64,000 nucleotides of DNA from Thuidium tamariscinum. Lineage: Eukaryota > Streptophyta > Bryopsida > Hypnales > Thuidiaceae. A program made the translations under genes and the position numbers. A model generated the notes under the pieces. The model was given only the letters and a program-made list of their open reading frames with translations, had not been told where the DNA came from and did not search any database. The stretch's first letter is position 1. Every line of letters begins with the position of its first letter. The DNA lies in contig OX344755.2 in the NCBI GenBank assembly GCA_947034885.2, forward strand, positions 11,038,501 through 11,102,500, written 5' to 3'. Of the stretch, positions 1 through 12,820 are shown piece after piece.

Positions 1-1030
1 ATGAGTACGTCGATTCCGACGACGCAGCCAGCGCCTCCATCTTCTCCATCACCGGACTCGACAGTGATGGCGACAACGACGGCAGCTTCGCTAGATTCGC
101 AAGAGCTTCTTCGCCCAACTTCGAACTTCTCGGAGGTGCAGCAATCGGTACCCCTTTGAGATCCTGCACCTCTGGTTGCTCAATCCCCAGCTCTTGCGAT
201 GAAACCGCATACTTTGCTTCAGTTTGCGTAGATGGCAGCTCTCCAGGCTCGTCATTCTCTACGCTTTCTAAGTGTTGTGACATTCGTGTAAAACCCTCGT
301 CACTAGAGTCGTTTACATTCGCATTCTCTGCAATTTCTTCACAAAACTCGGGCGAGACTGAGATGGAATCCCTTGAGTTTGAAACTTCGCTTGCGTCTTC
401 GTCTTCGTCTTCTTCTTCCTCTTCTGTTGTCGACGATTCCAACGGATGGTGTTCCACTCGAATGGAAATTCCACCGTCAGCGAACACGCTTTCGAACGTC
501 GACGTCCAACTAGTTGTGGGGGTTTTCCTCCTGATGTGCTTGCTAGAGTCGCCAATGCAGAATGACCACCATTCTTGCTCGAATTCCTGTCTCCCTGAAG
601 CCAAATCTTGCTGCAACCAATCCACGGGGGTCTCCTCGGGCACCCACGACGATCGGTGACGGGTCTTGTTCGGAGATTTCGAAAGAAGGGCTGGTAGAGG
701 CTCCATGTAGAGATCGGCTGGCAAATCTTCTAGTGAAGGGCGGCGACTTGGCTTCCTGGCAATGCGTTTCAACAACGTCGCACCATTGTCGCTGTCGTTG
801 TTGCTGCTGCTGTTGTTGTTGCAAGCATTCTCCATCTTCGTGTGAGTCCCATTTCCATTACCATTGATCAAGCGAGAACTCTGTGAGTGGTCGTTGCTGT
901 ACTCTTTCCCTTTTGCCACAGGAAGCTCCGGTGGGTGATACCTCTCCTTTAACGACAGGTCCACAAGCTCCAGATTTCCTGTGGGTCGCCTCGTTTCGAA
1001 CGTCGAGTTGACAAGCCCCAGGAGGTACAT
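1..1030 (-). CDS. Unrecognised Ser-rich, acidic, probably disordered protein; 5' part, runs off left edge
   Basis: One minus-strand frame is open from position 1030 to the window edge, giving 343 visible codons. I chose the ATG at 1030 (protein starts MYLLGLVNSTFETRRPTGN). The frame also stays open upstream to about 1077 (DQVVIEVSLYESCTRA), just after a T-rich tract ending in AG, so the ATG could be internal and an upstream coding exon possible. Visible features are a basic Ser/Arg stretch (residues about 85-120, LLKRIARKPSRRPSLEDLP), a Trp-rich segment (about 130-160, with WVPEETPVDWLQQ and EWWSFC), an acidic run of Glu/Asp near residue 200, then Ser/Glu-rich low-complexity sequence. Codon-like composition and the absence of stops over more than 1 kb, with GC content far above the flanks, support real coding. 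No family is recognised and no catalytic motif is visible. Overlapping open frames on both strands are shadows. The 3' end and stop lie outside the window. Confidence 0.72.
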   Translation of the reverse strand, partial: MYLLGLVNSTFETRRPTGNLELVDLSLKERYHPPELPVAKGKEYSNDHSQSSRLINGNGNGTHTKMENACNNNSSSNNDSDNGATLLKRIARKPSRRPSLEDLPADLYMEPLPALLSKSPNKTRHRSSWVPEETPVDWLQQDLASGRQEFEQEWWSFCIGDSSKHIRRKTPTTSWTSTFESVFADGGISIRVEHHPLESSTTEEEEEDEDEDASEVSNSRDSISVSPEFCEEIAENANVNDSSDEGFTRMSQHLESVENDEPGELPSTQTEAKYAVSSQELGIEQPEVQDLKGVPIAAPPRSSKLGEEALANLAKLPSLSPSLSSPVMEKMEALAASSESTYS

Positions 1031-2559
1031 CGCCCTCGTGCATGATTCATAGAGAGAAACCTCGATGACGACTTGATCTCACTAAAAAGTAGAGATCGAA
1101 ATCTCCCGCCGATCTGCAAACTTCTTCGTGATTCCGCTAATTCAGAAAACTAGAAGGAATTATTTCTAGACTGAGACGATCACTTCGTTACTACTCCCCG
1201 ATTTTCAACAATTTTAGACTGCCTAATTCCTACTTCATCGACACGTCCACTGCACGTCCACGTCTGTGATCGTGTGGAGCGGCTTCGTTCCACACGTCGT
1301 CAACATTGCAACAACACAAATAAAAACTGATTATCGTTCAAATGGTGAGACTGGCGCAGTTTCAGTCACTTCAAATCTCCGCTACAAGCCCTAGTTTTTC
1401 GAGCACTTGAATCTCGTAAGTAGAGCACTTCGGAACACACCATATTCCTCAGCGGCGTATCGCTAGGCTTGGCCACCCTTACCGTCTACAAATCCCTCAC
1501 AAACTCGAACTCAGACATCACAAATCGTAATCCCCCAAATCAACGTGGCGTGAGTACTAGCCTTACTAATTTTGAAAGCTCTGCGCAATAAAAAGAACAC
1601 ACTGAACTTTATTTGCGATTGATTCACACGAGTACGACTAACCTGACCATCTACAAATCCCTGACAAACTCAACCTCAAATATCAAAATCCAACGCAAGC
1701 CTCCGTAGCTTGAACCAATGTCGCGTTCACACGCTAACTCTTCAGCTTGGCAATCTGCTTCCCCAGCTGAAAATTTTCAGAATGTCTACCAATTTGGCTC
1801 TGGTGCCCAAATTGTGGGATGCAAGCTTGTGAAAGTGATGAAGGCAACTCCCTCACACAGTCAAGAGGGCAAACTGAGGCAAAAACGTCGAGCGAGGAGG
1901 GAGTTGAATGGGCAGGGAAACAGGGATTTTTCCACAACCCAAATTTTGGAATGGAATGTCGCGGGAGTGGCAATCAATACAGTAGTACTATTGTTTCGAT
2001 GGACTTTCTTAAATTTTTGCACAAAAGACACCGAGTCTCCGTCAATTGTAAAGAAAGGTAAAATAACAATTGTTTAGTGATTCAAAAACCCTGGAAATGG
2101 GACAAAACCACCGCTAATTGACTGGAAAACGGTGGATTGCTTCCACGAAGCAGTTGGCACTCCGAAACTCATATCTTTCTGCGTAAATATAGCATTTTTG
2201 AGCAAATGGGTTCCGTTTGTTTGCCGTGTGGATGGCTGGGATTCTTCCTGGCGCGGGTGCAGGGTTCGTTGAACCAGTCTTCCTCAGGCCCCATGTGGCG
2301 CCTTCATCGCCAGTGAGAGGGAGAGCGAGAGAAAGCAAATGGGAGGGCGTGGTAGCTGGAATTGGGGTGATCAATCAGGACTTTGTCTTGTTCGTAGACT
2401 TTTACGTCAATCAGTTGTTTTTCATTTCTTTTGGGCGCTGCAGTGCCGAAAGCGAGCCTTCAGTTGCTACAGTGATGAAGTTTTTTTTCATCCATGAATC
2501 CAATATGGAGAATATCAGTTGAAAGAAGAAAATTCTTCTTCCATCTCCTGGAAGTAATA
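1031..2559. other. 5' flank of the left-edge gene; no clear gene
   Basis: This GC-richer stretch lies upstream of the minus-strand gene that starts at about 1030. It should hold that gene's 5' UTR and promoter. Plus-strand frames of 119 and 80 codons exist at 1718-2077 and 1819-2061, but they overlap, resemble nothing I know and show no splice-compatible partners. I do not call them as genes. Confidence 0.4.
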
Positions 2560-2925
2560 GGGGGTGTCACGGCACTTCCAAAGTCCTCAGAATTCTTCGA
2601 GAAAGAGTACGTGGTGCACCAGGAGCGAAAGGCGGACGCGAAATTCTTCAAGAAAACAGAGTGCCATTTCTTCTCCTCTGCGGGTGAAGAAACAGCGTTT
2701 TTGAAAAATTTCTTGAAGAATTTCTTGAAGCCCTCAACTTGGCGCAAGTATCGGAGCTCCCAACCCAGCTGTGCAAGCCAGAAATTCTTGCGGAATCGTT
2801 GCAAACAGCAAAAAGGGGTGTCACGGCTCCTCTACTCTACGGCAATTTTCATTGGCTCCTGAAAAATCTCACCAACTTGGGTTTCCCTGAGAAATTGAGT
2901 TTCTCTGAGGAGCCGTGACACCCCC
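2560..2925. mobile_element. MITE-like element with GGGGGTGTCACGGC termini, TA-flanked
   Basis: The left end reads TA then GGGGGTGTCACGGC; the right end reads GCCGTGACACCCCC then TA. A second left-type terminus (GGGGTGTCACGGCTCCTC) lies at 2815 and pairs better with the right end over about 25 bp. The unit may therefore be an older element with a 110 bp palindromic copy at its right side. Small open frames inside are not credible genes. The TA duplication fits Tc1/mariner-type or related insertion. Confidence 0.6.
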
Positions 2926-3464
2926 TAATCCCCCATCAGGAAAGTAACCCGCAATTGAAATATTACTGTTTTAGTAAGTATGAGGTATAGTTGAGTTATT
3001 TGTAAAGTACACGAAATTGGGGTTTAAACCCATGAGTTTTGTGAAAAAGCCGGTTGAGTTAAAAAAAAAAGTCGAAATAAAAGTGGGTATGGAACTTATT
3101 TTTCCATTAAAATGGTGCCTAAAAAAGTTTGGTCCCCACTTTTGAAGCCGTGTGACATAAATATCTTGCAAAAAAGTTTGATGCTTCATTTATAGTTGCC
3201 TTCTCAACTTCAAAAAAAGTCATGCCTAAAATACAAATAACTCAAGTATAGTATTGAATTTAAACTGCTTCAATACAAAAACAATATTACACCAATATTG
3301 TTTCAACAAAAACATTGTAATTGTATTGAAACAAACTAATTGGAATACTACTTTTGTTTTGCAATAGTATACTTTCTATATTGTATTATATAAACATTGA
3401 AGCAGTATTGCAACAATACTTAGACAATAGAGGAAGTACTTCTTGTTGTGTGAGTGAAAGTTAA

Positions 3465-3686
3465 CCCTGTAAGGACCCACTAGTCACCATGGAAATCATC
3501 TTTTTTGAAATTGTATGAATCATCTACTTTAAAAAAATTCAAATGTATTCATTAGAGACCAAATTACTATTCATGATCTCCCTTTTTAGCACAAAATTCC
3601 AAAGATAAACAATGACTCTTCTCTCTTCCATGCAAGACTTCTTTGTCATCCATCCAATCATTTTGACCCACAACATCCTTATAGGG
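3465..3686. mobile_element. TTAA-bounded element, family CCCTGTAAGGAC (222 bp)
   Basis: The left boundary is TTAA (3461-3464) followed by CCCTGTAAGGACCC. The right end is CATCCTTATAGGG followed by TTTA, a one-base-decayed TTAA. The interior is clearly homologous to 33374-33598 and 37743-37959, and in reverse orientation to 42991-43212, sharing the stretch around 'catccatc' and 'gacaaagaa'. Lengths of 217-225 bp in all copies support the boundaries. Confidence 0.65.
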
Positions 3687-4309
3687 TTTACCCAGCAATG
3701 TAAGAATTTTTTTCTTGAATTTTTGTATACTTTTGCTTATATTTTTATAAACATCCCTTTTTTCCCTAATTTTTTCAATAATTTCATTATACAAAAAGTG
3801 TGATTTTTTTAATTCAATCATTGGTTTCAATGAATAAAAAATTATGTGGTCTAAAAAAGCCTTTGAATCTCTTTGTTCATCCCAATTTTGGACTTTGGAT
3901 CACAAAGATAGGTAGATAACACTTTGAAAGCCTTGTATATTATAGAATTGGTCGGGCCATTATCAAGGATAAGGTAGACAAGTCTATTCCATTCTAATTT
4001 GCAATGATGCAATCTAAATATTTTGGGGCCAAGTCTAAGAGGGGCATACATTTTTCAAAGGTTTCACAAATCAAATCTAAGTGAAATTATAATTTTCCAA
4101 CTAAAATTGTAATTTCTATCAATTTCTCAAGTTTTTTGTCCATAATTACAAAATTGCCCATATAAGGAGGTTATAATGTCTTCCAAAACAACCTATAACT
4201 TCAATTCTATGCACCTATTAGCACTTGAGCATCCACCAATCAAGGACTAACACATTATCCAAGTTGGCATTAATACACTAAAATTGTCATAAAAGTAATA
4301 GTTTCAAGA

Positions 4310-4336
4310 ATATATATATATATATATATATATATC
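4310..4336. repeat. (TA)n microsatellite
   Basis: An uninterrupted TA run is followed by a short TG run. Similar TA runs occur at about 12002-12020 and 58664-58683. Confidence 0.9.
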
Positions 4337-5092
4337 TGTGTGTGTAAGGCTTTGAATCATTCCATTTTGATTAATGACATGAGAGTTATGAGGTGTTTTA
4401 GCTTGTCGGCAATCTCAATTCTAAACTAAATTTTGAACACCATTATTTAACTCTATTTTTAATATTTTTTGAAAAAAGTAAAATTATAGGATTTAGATTG
4501 TTCATGGAAACATTGCAACCACTAGAATTGTCATTTTACGATTCCATAACTAAAATATCCACAATTTAGCTCACTCATTTTCAACTTGTTTCTACTTACT
4601 ATTTTTTCCCTATATGTTGTACAATCCCAAATGATCTCAAAATTTTCAAGCATGCAACCAACTTGCTCTAAAGAATGAATACAAAGAAGTACCACTACTA
4701 TCAGCATTTTATCATGCAAATGTGCCCTTGTAAAGTGTAGCTACCTTGTTTTTTTGCATGGGCCAAAAAATGATTTCTGTCAATTTAAACACTAAAATCT
4801 TACAATCTACATGATGCAATTTCTTGAATTTTTTTTCCATGTCTTCTCTAACTAGCATACTATAAGATCCTATAGTTACATTTATTCAAATTGTCTTTTT
4901 CTTAAGTTTGGTACTTGTACTAAAAATAACAATTGTGGAACATTTTTGGTAAAAACATAGTCAAGAAACTTAAGGGGTTAAATTGATGTTCATTCTCGAT
5001 GGTGAGATTCATGAGAATAATATCAGCCGGGTGATGTGGCAAACTTTCATATTGATAAGCATTCCTTTCAATTTGCCAGGGATCTCTTGTAA

Positions 5093-5476
5093 GGGAGAAA
5101 CACCCATTTCCGTCCATGTACCTATTCTTGGACCCTAGAGTACCACTAAATCTGTCCATAAGCATTCATTAAAGCGTCCGACAAATGTTTAAATCTAATT
5201 TGCTGACGCAATTTTAAAACACATATATAGTTTTCATTCACTGACAGTTGATTTCAACAGGTGTTCAGTTAAAGATACACCTATAGGACGGTTCTAGTGG
5301 TCTAGGGAGCCAACACTTTGGAAATTTATAGAAATTACATACTGATTCTGAAAATTTTAATTTTTTTTGAATATTCATGATTTTCACTGGCTAATACTAG
5401 AAAAATATCATTTTTAGAAAAAGATGCCTCCAACTATGCTGAATTCCTTAAATGGACGGTTTTGGGTGTTTTGCCC
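5093..5476. mobile_element. TIR element with AAACACCC...GGGTGTTT ends, family A copy 1
   Basis: The left terminus GGGAGAAACACCC and right terminus GGGTGTTTTGCCC form an inverted repeat, followed inward by CCGTCCAT on both sides. Homologous copies lie at 38592-38973 (inverted orientation, nearly the same length) and about 13787-14161. The shared interior includes the tract around 'gagccaacactttggaaa' and 'cctccaactatgct'. No target duplication is clear. It carries no coding capacity. Confidence 0.65.
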
Positions 5477-7139
5477 TTAGTATAGGTCCAATGTCCGGAA
5501 CAACCGGGTGCTAGTTACAAATCAGCCAATCAAAATTGAAACTTTACTGGTTGATATTCAAATCATTTAGTTAGGTAGTAAATTCAAAGGCAAATATAAT
5601 AAGGTAGAAATTGATTGGACAATGAAAAATAGGTTAGAAAATTATCTCTATTTCTTCAAAGTCGGTCGGAAATTAATTATTTGGAATTAGGAATAAATGA
5701 ATATTAAAGGATCTTCCAAGGACATAACTAGATTTCAATTGATGACACCCAAAACAAAGAGGTTATTAATGATAAACTTCATATTCTTCAGAATGAGAGG
5801 TTGAAGTTATTAATCCACCACATGTGCATCAATCAAGTATAATACCTTGAAGCAGGATTTTTTTTTGGTTTTCAGACAAATGGTTATGTAGCCTTTCTTT
5901 CAAGAAGCTTTTAAGTTGGTTGGCTTTTTAATTTGGGGGGCTTTAATTAAAGGAGGCCAATTTTGAATATATAATTTTGACAATGATATAGAGGGCTATG
6001 ATTATAGTCTAGCAGTTTTTAACACTTTTACTCTTTTTTTTTTCTATAGGCTTGAAGTTGCCCAATTTTTTTTGAAGAAATTAGGCATTTAATTGACTAA
6101 AAGAAACCTTGCCTTCAAGTAACTACCATATGTGTATGGCATTTACCATCTACCATCAAAATAGAATTTGATGGCAAAGTGAAGGAGTTATTTGAGTGAT
6201 ATTCAATGAGAATCAAGGGTAGAGGGATCTTTTTTATAATGAAATCCATTGCCCATGGGGAATCTTCAAAGGATATGGGATAATTTGAAAATGAGAGCTT
6301 AACCACTCATTGTCAAAATACAAGATTTGTTTTCTAAGTAGAATTTCAAGACCTCATTTTGGCATAGTAGAATTACTTTTTTCAAAGAACTTTGTACATA
6401 GAAAATTTTGGAAATCAAACTAAACATCATCTCCTAAAACCCATTTGTGATTTCAAGCTTCCAAGAACAATAAATTATGAACAGAATTCCAAGAGGATGT
6501 TTCAAAATATAAGAACACATATTTTGAGCCTTGGAATTTGGTAGTGGTTTAAAATTTTGACAAGGTTTTTGTACATACATATATAAGTATTTTTATAAAT
6601 AAAATCTTGGATTTTAGTTGATCCAAATTAAATGTGAAAGGACATTCAATCAATTCATATGTCACACAAGGAAAATGAGTTGATTCATGTATACGATGAG
6701 GAGAAAATTAGCTACTTCAGTATTTACTAAGGTAGGAGGTCCATAAAGTGACCATCTAAGTGCTAAAGCTGAATTTTGGGGAAGGAAAACATCTTGAAAT
6801 ATTTGTCAATAAATTTTCTTTGAAAGACAAGAGGAAATGACATCCAACCCAAGTTATTTCGTATTTTTTGGAGCTTTGTGAAATTAGTTATGAAATTTTG
6901 AAGTTGAAAGCCGTAAGGCTCTAAAGTGACCACCACCTAGAATGTACACAGTTTGTACATTTTGGAATATTGCAGAAAGCGAAATGTACCTCTGACCTGT
7001 CAGAGTTCGAGCCTCCTACTGGAATCTTCTACTGAAGAAGGTTTTGGGTGCTAGTCATTGGTCAGTTATTAGTCTGGGCTACATTAATTCCAAATCAGAT
7101 ATGGCCAATGAATAAGATCAATGCAGGAAGGAAAGTGCG

Positions 7140-7425
7140 CCTTTCGTTCCATCTGTTGGCACCATCCCTTTTTTTTCCGGCACCATGGGGTCAGATTGCA
7201 CCTTTTCAAAATAAATGTCTTTTTTTTCACCAAATAAAAGTAATCTTTTTTTGCCCAAAATTTTTCACTTCTCTTTAAAATATAGATGAAGTCGCCAAAT
7301 TTGGATGAAAAAGTATATGGATATGATGGAAAAGTGTTGTTAAGTCCAAAAGATGAATGAATGTAGAAATATAATGCTTCACCAAATTTGAAGTGATCGC
7401 CATCTTGGCACTTTCTCAAAAAGTT
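7140..7425 (-). repeat. Dispersed repeat family B, copy 1
   Basis: This is a minus-strand copy of a roughly 270 bp repeat that occurs on the plus strand at 21184-21456 and 23355-23615. Shared landmarks are GAGAAAGTGCCAAGATGGC at one end and a C-rich tract with CCATGG/CCATAG at the other. The long open frames seen on it, MRKCQDGDH..., recur in all copies because the repeat recurs; they are not evidence of a gene. Confidence 0.7.
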
Positions 7426-7742
7426 GAGGCTTGGTTGGCATAGGCAAGACGTGAAATCCTACCATCAAAAGTGGGCCCATGAATGTAAATTTGGGTTCTT
7501 TGGAATAAAAGTGAAAAAAGACCCCTATTTTGTGTTGTGTCTAGAATATGTTCTACACCTCTCTCAACTAATTTGGAGTCTCTAATTAGAAGTGTGAATT
7601 CAGATTTTGAAAAACAATTGTTATTTACAAAAAATAAGAATTTGTTGCATTTTTCTTCAAGGTAAATCCATCCACCTTTGATGGTAGGATTTAACGTCCT
7701 CCTTGGCTCAAAGGATGCTGAATTGATCTTCTAAATTAACTT

Positions 7743-8160
7743 ATTAAGGTAAATCAACCCATGACAAGCCAACTCTCTAATGCAAACATCTATAAAACAA
7801 CCTATTATAGTTTTCGAATCAATTTAAGTCAAATTTTTCTTATTAATGAAATTGGGACTTCATTAGGCCAATTGTATGATGGTGATGGAGTTATTAGAGA
7901 TTGATTTAGGAATTTCCACCTTTCTAGTGTAAAGTTATTATAAGAACTAATTTTTTTATTCCATCATGCCTTGTCCATATTAGAAAAAATTTCAACCATA
8001 TTAGAAAATATTGCGATTGCTTTAGGTGATCTAACAACCATTATGGACACTTTTTTTTATGGCTTTGGGGTAGCCTAAAGATTGTTTTGCACCATTGAGC
8101 TATACACTTCAAAAATTCTTAACAAATTCATACTTTGTCAAAAAAGTGAAACTTCAATGG
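7743..8160. repeat. Dispersed repeat family E, copy 1
   Basis: About 420 bp is shared in the same orientation with 59017-59452 and, more diverged, 60285-60552. Landmarks are CCCATGACAAGCCAACT, TGATGGTGATGGAGTTATTA and GATCTAACAACCATTATGG. The nature of the element is unknown and no terminal inverted repeat was seen. Confidence 0.7.
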
Positions 8161-8468
8161 CTCCACTAGAAGAAAAGTATGTTGCAATGAACAAAAAAAA
8201 TAGCTGAATTTTGTTCACTGCATTGTTGAAAATACAAAATTTGTATTTTAAGTAGTGCAAGGATAAAAATTTAGCTAATTCTTTTTGTTCACTACAATAT
8301 ATTTTTCTTCAAGTGCTCTCTCCATTTCTCATATTTGTCTTTCTATGGGAAAAATATTTTGATTTTCCTATAGTGTCAAGATGGCAAACTAATCAATCTA
8401 CTGTCATAAACTATTTTTTCTGCTCAATACCTTCTTCTGTTCTTTGAGTTACTCAGAGCATACTTTAA

Positions 8469-9012
8469 TTCCTAAGCATCTAGACTCATGTCCAAAATGA
8501 ACAATTTCAAAAGAATATTTTGGAATTCGTGTACAAATAAAAGTTGTAGACTTTGCGTTTTAGATTCCATCCATATAGTTAGATTCACCAATGCTATCAC
8601 TATTATATTTCTACAAATTTTGAAAGGAAAAATTCAAAATTCTTTCTAAATTAAATTACAAGAAAAATATTGTCATTTAAAAAAAATTATTTTAATGGAT
8701 TTGAAATGAGGGTCTCTTGGTATGGTGATTAAAAAAATTGTGTTCTTTGAAACTATGACCTTATTTTTGCAATTCTAGGTTTGAAGTAGAGTCAATGCAA
8801 TTTTGGCTTGGTCAACCACTTGACATACTTCCACATTTGTAATTTTAGAGAAATATGACTCTAATAACACCAAATCCAACCTTTGGATAGGACAACAACT
8901 TTATAAAATATCTCTAAAAATTAGGATGACTTTCATCCAAATTGTAATGAGAAAGAAACCTAATTTTCAACTTGTTCATCATCTAAAATTTGAACATTGA
9001 AGTGCTTCAGGG
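8469..9012. mobile_element. TTAA-bounded 544 bp element, copy 1
   Basis: TTAA at 8465-8468 and at 9013-9016 bracket 544 bp. The left end is TTCCTAAGCATCTAGACTC; the right end is GAAGTGCTTCAGGG. A homologous element in opposite orientation lies at 49941-50484, also exactly 544 bp between TTAA tetranucleotides. Identical bounds in two diverged copies argue that TTAA is the true target site. Confidence 0.8.
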
Positions 9013-9842
9013 TTAAACAAATCAATAGATCAAAGATTTCAAAAGAAAATTCAAAAACAATCAAAAATTTAATTGCTTTTTTATATTGTTTTTGTTTTTT
9101 TCCTTTACAAAATGACTCAGTTTGCAACCAAAAGATCTTAATCATAAAACATTGTTGAGGACAAAAAGTATCCAATGAATGACTTTTTAAAAAAATGAAG
9201 AGACAAGGATTGTACATTTTCATTTAAGAGTATGATATTTGAGGGTTAACTACCTTAACAATAGGGCTTTGTTCTTCTAGGTTTAACTCCTACCAACATT
9301 AGCAAGTGAGCCTTAAAATGTAAGACTATGAGCCTTAAGCCTAATTGTAAGTAGGTGCCTTTCAATTGTTGAAGGTGTTTATTACATACATATCTATAAT
9401 ATAGGTGTCCTATAACCATGAAAGGTGCTTATAATATAGGCACTTAATAACTATAAAAGGTGTCAATAACATATGTACTTATAACACAAGTGCTTAGGCT
9501 CTTAAATTTTGATCCTAAGCTAGCTCGGAAGCTAGAATGTCACTAATTGGTTTTAATCCGTAATAATGTGTGCAATCATTTTTTTTTGTTGGATATGTGG
9601 GTAGTGTTTTGGGTGTATAGTTTTTTTAATCAATTTTTTCAATAATGTTAAGAGAAATCTTTGAATAGATATTTCATACATTGAAATTTCTATTGCCTAT
9701 TTTTTCCCCCATATGGACAAGAAAAATGGGATTTTATGAGAGTTCCTAAATGCAATCCTAAATATAAGATTATAAGTAATGACCCCTTTCTCTTGTAGTG
9801 CATAAAGAAATGAATACAAAGTATATGAAATCTTTGAAGTGT

Positions 9843-10202
9843 TTAGTACTTACCCACAAACTAAAATTGCTCATAACTTTTGATTCTTTAATCCAAATGG
9901 GATGAAACAAAGATTTCCATGTTTGTAAAAACCTAAAGAATAAATTTGAAATTTCACTTTTGAAAAAAAAATTCTTTTAAAGAAGTTTTTTCAGTTGCCC
10001 AGGTTACCCTATGAGTAAAGAAAACGACATATCATGCCATAACTTTTTAACCACAAAGTCAAAAGTTACAAAAATTGTTGGAACTTAAAGCTACTCCTTG
10101 GGCACATCTTGTGTAAAAATTTCAGAAAAAAAAAAATTCCATTTGTAGTGAGCTGCCCAAAAAATCTATAATGCCAGAAAACGCACCTCAGGGCTTTAGG
10201 GG
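9843..10202. mobile_element. Partial TTAA element, family CCCCTAAAGG
   Basis: The right end (CAGGGCTTTAGGGG then TTAA, 10203-10206) matches the right end of 19080-19995, including the preceding 'ccagaaaa' and 'cctcag' tract. The left end is not recognisable, so the start given is approximate. Confidence 0.45.
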
Positions 10203-10589
10203 TTAAAAGGACCTCTGGCAATGAAGAATGCGCACTTTGAAGTTGTCATAAGCAACCATTGGCAAGCCAAAAAGGTCTTAGGGACATTGAATATGGTATG
10301 CCACCCATACAACATCTGGCACCTAAGAGCCTTGTCAGAGTTGAAGTCCTCTAATTTTGTGACATTGGGAGCAACTTTTACCACAAGTAAGAACCATTTT
10401 AATGCTATTTATAGGTGGCGCTTTCAAGCATTGGGTGATAATGGGTGTATCCACTATAGTATGATGGGAGGGCCACAATGACAATGACAATGACCTCAAA
10501 AGAGGCAAATAGAACCCTATGATTAACACATGCTTATCCCCTCATCAAAAGTTTGCAACCATTAGATTTGGTAGGGGACCCCCCCCTAA

Positions 10590-11345
10590 ATCCTTAAATG
10601 CCTTTTCAAATGTATTCTGACTATGAAAAAAGAGCATTATCTTATAGTTATCCCTAATGAAGTAAATTCCTTTTTTTCCCCCAAATCTAACTATGTATAT
10701 GTTTAAAGAGCTTGTTTATTAGTATTTACACCAATTTTAAGTATGAAATTGCATAGGAGTTGTGAGAATATAATGAGAGTAAGGTACATTTTTTATTTTT
10801 AGTATGCTACCTTTTTCCACAATGTTTCAGAAATTTGCATATAAAAGTTTTTAAGGATTTGAAGTGTCATGGAAAAAATACAAAGAGTGTTAGTACACAA
10901 AAATGTACTTCCAAAAAACTGAATTTCACACAAAAAGCTATCAAACTCTGTACACAATTTACCTTAGAATTGTTGACATGCTATTTTTTTTAATTAGTAA
11001 AAATGACAAATAACTCTAATTCAACACTTGCATGTTTAATTTTCTCAATGGTGAAAATCATGAAAGTACTTTACTATTTCTATTGGGACCATTTTCAAAA
11101 CAGATTGGTAAGTATAATTTCTTGAATCTCAAATCAAGTGAAATTGACCAAGCTATTTATAAAGCCAAGAAATGAAGTAAAATTGGCAAGCCATATTTTC
11201 CATATATTCTACACATATGCCTTTGAAAACCTCTCAACAAATAAGTATGTACTTTTTTTAGTGAAAAATGAAAGTTTTCAATAGTTAATCCTTAAAATTG
11301 CCCCCAATTTTTTTAAATGGTCAAAAGAATTTAAGTGCTTATACA
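10590..11345. mobile_element. Decayed copy of the 40031-40894 element, inverted
   Basis: Blocks such as 'aaagagtgttagtacac', the TGCAAATTT-like tract and the 'agttatccctaatgaag' tract appear in reverse order and orientation relative to 40031-40894. Both TTAA ends are eroded, so the limits are approximate. Confidence 0.5.
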
Positions 11346-12820
11346 AAAACGAGCCTATAATATAAGATCAACAATATATGGTGGATCGGCCAATTAGAAG
11401 TTACCCCCCCCAAAACATTGATCAAATTTCCACTGAAAACACTTAGCCATTAAAAGGGATTTGAAGGCAGGAGAGGCCCATTTTAGGGCTATTCCCACAC
11501 TTGTCCTTTATGCTATCAAAAAACTACAAACTAGCCCTATTGACTGAATTTTTTGAAATTTTTTCCCCCAAAATTCTAAAATGTGTCAACAACCCTAAAA
11601 TTGAATTAATTAATTTTTTAAAATTAGTATTTTCTAATGTGACACTCTTTCAAACACGTCAAACTAGTGATGTGGCATGTTCTCAAAGTCCAAGAACTCA
11701 AAAAGACTTGTGGTCTCCCATTGCCCTCAATCAAATTCCTTCTAATGCATTGATTTCATAGATGGAAATATAGTCCTCCTTGTGTCATTGATCTTGATAC
11801 AAATCCTTATATGGATATGATTGCAATGTCAAGTGCTTCTTGAAGAATACAAATATGGAGGCAAAGATGGGATACTTTAACAAGCACTATTAAAGAATTT
11901 TGTTCATTAATTTAAACAAATATTTATTTTCAACTCATTGTCATTGTGACAATTTATCACAATGACAATGACACAATGACAATGACCTCAAAGAAGGCCA
12001 CTATATATATATATATATATTCAAATATACTTTCACAATTGATCCACTATGCACACAATATTAACTTTAATAAACTAAACATCTCAAGGATTTTTAGAAA
12101 TAATCATGATAATATTAGTCACGGCCTTCACATTGAAACAAGATAAGCATGATGCCATAAAGAGACCTTCTCGTGATCCCCTCCTCAAAAAGCGCTTATG
12201 TGACTATAGGAGAGGGCTCTAAAACCGAGTGGGCATTTTCAACCATCCAGTAGGGGCTCTGAAATGGACATGTGCTTTGAAAAAATGAACTCTGGATTAC
12301 AATAGATTACAATGGAGCATGATGAGATTTGTTTATACTTCTTCAATGGATGGTTTAAGAACCATTCTTGGTTCATTCCTAACTAGCTAGCTAGGTGTCT
12401 ACTAATTTAATTCAAAATAAGAATTCATTGTTCAACTACCTTCTTACAAGTATTGAAAAATCTGAAATAATGATTAAATCAAGCATTCATTTTAGATTTA
12501 GAAAGGGACAGTTCTAAAAACCATTTCAATTACTTTACACATGTTGCAATGCTAGTTTTTGAACAAGGTTTGCTTTTTTTCAAACTATGCATGGATGGGT
12601 TTCCAAGGGCCTATGATCACAAATAGGGACCTAGAGCAGATTGTGATCAGAAATTCATAACTAATTCAATAATGCTTCAAAAAATATGAAATGACTTGTG
12701 TTAGATTCCTCATCTATTTCTCTTTGACTGAAAAATAAGCTAAAAATATTTCCATCTCAGGAAGTATATGAAAAAAGCACATCAGCCCTTAAATGAGTGG
12801 TTTCTGAGCCTTATGTATTA

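Noticed and set aside
156-867. Plus-strand Ser/Cys-rich frames over the left gene
   Set aside because: The Ser-rich (TCT/TCG) run is the complement of the Glu/Asp codons of the minus-strand gene; the plus frame is a shadow.
1718-2077. Plus-strand 119-codon frame (MSRSHANSSAW...) and overlapping 80-codon frame
   Set aside because: They overlap one another in different registers, show no recognisable domain and lie in the likely promoter region of the minus-strand gene.
7000-7030. tRNA T-arm-like word (GAGTTCGAGCCTCC)
   Set aside because: No matching acceptor, D or anticodon arm could be laid out around it.
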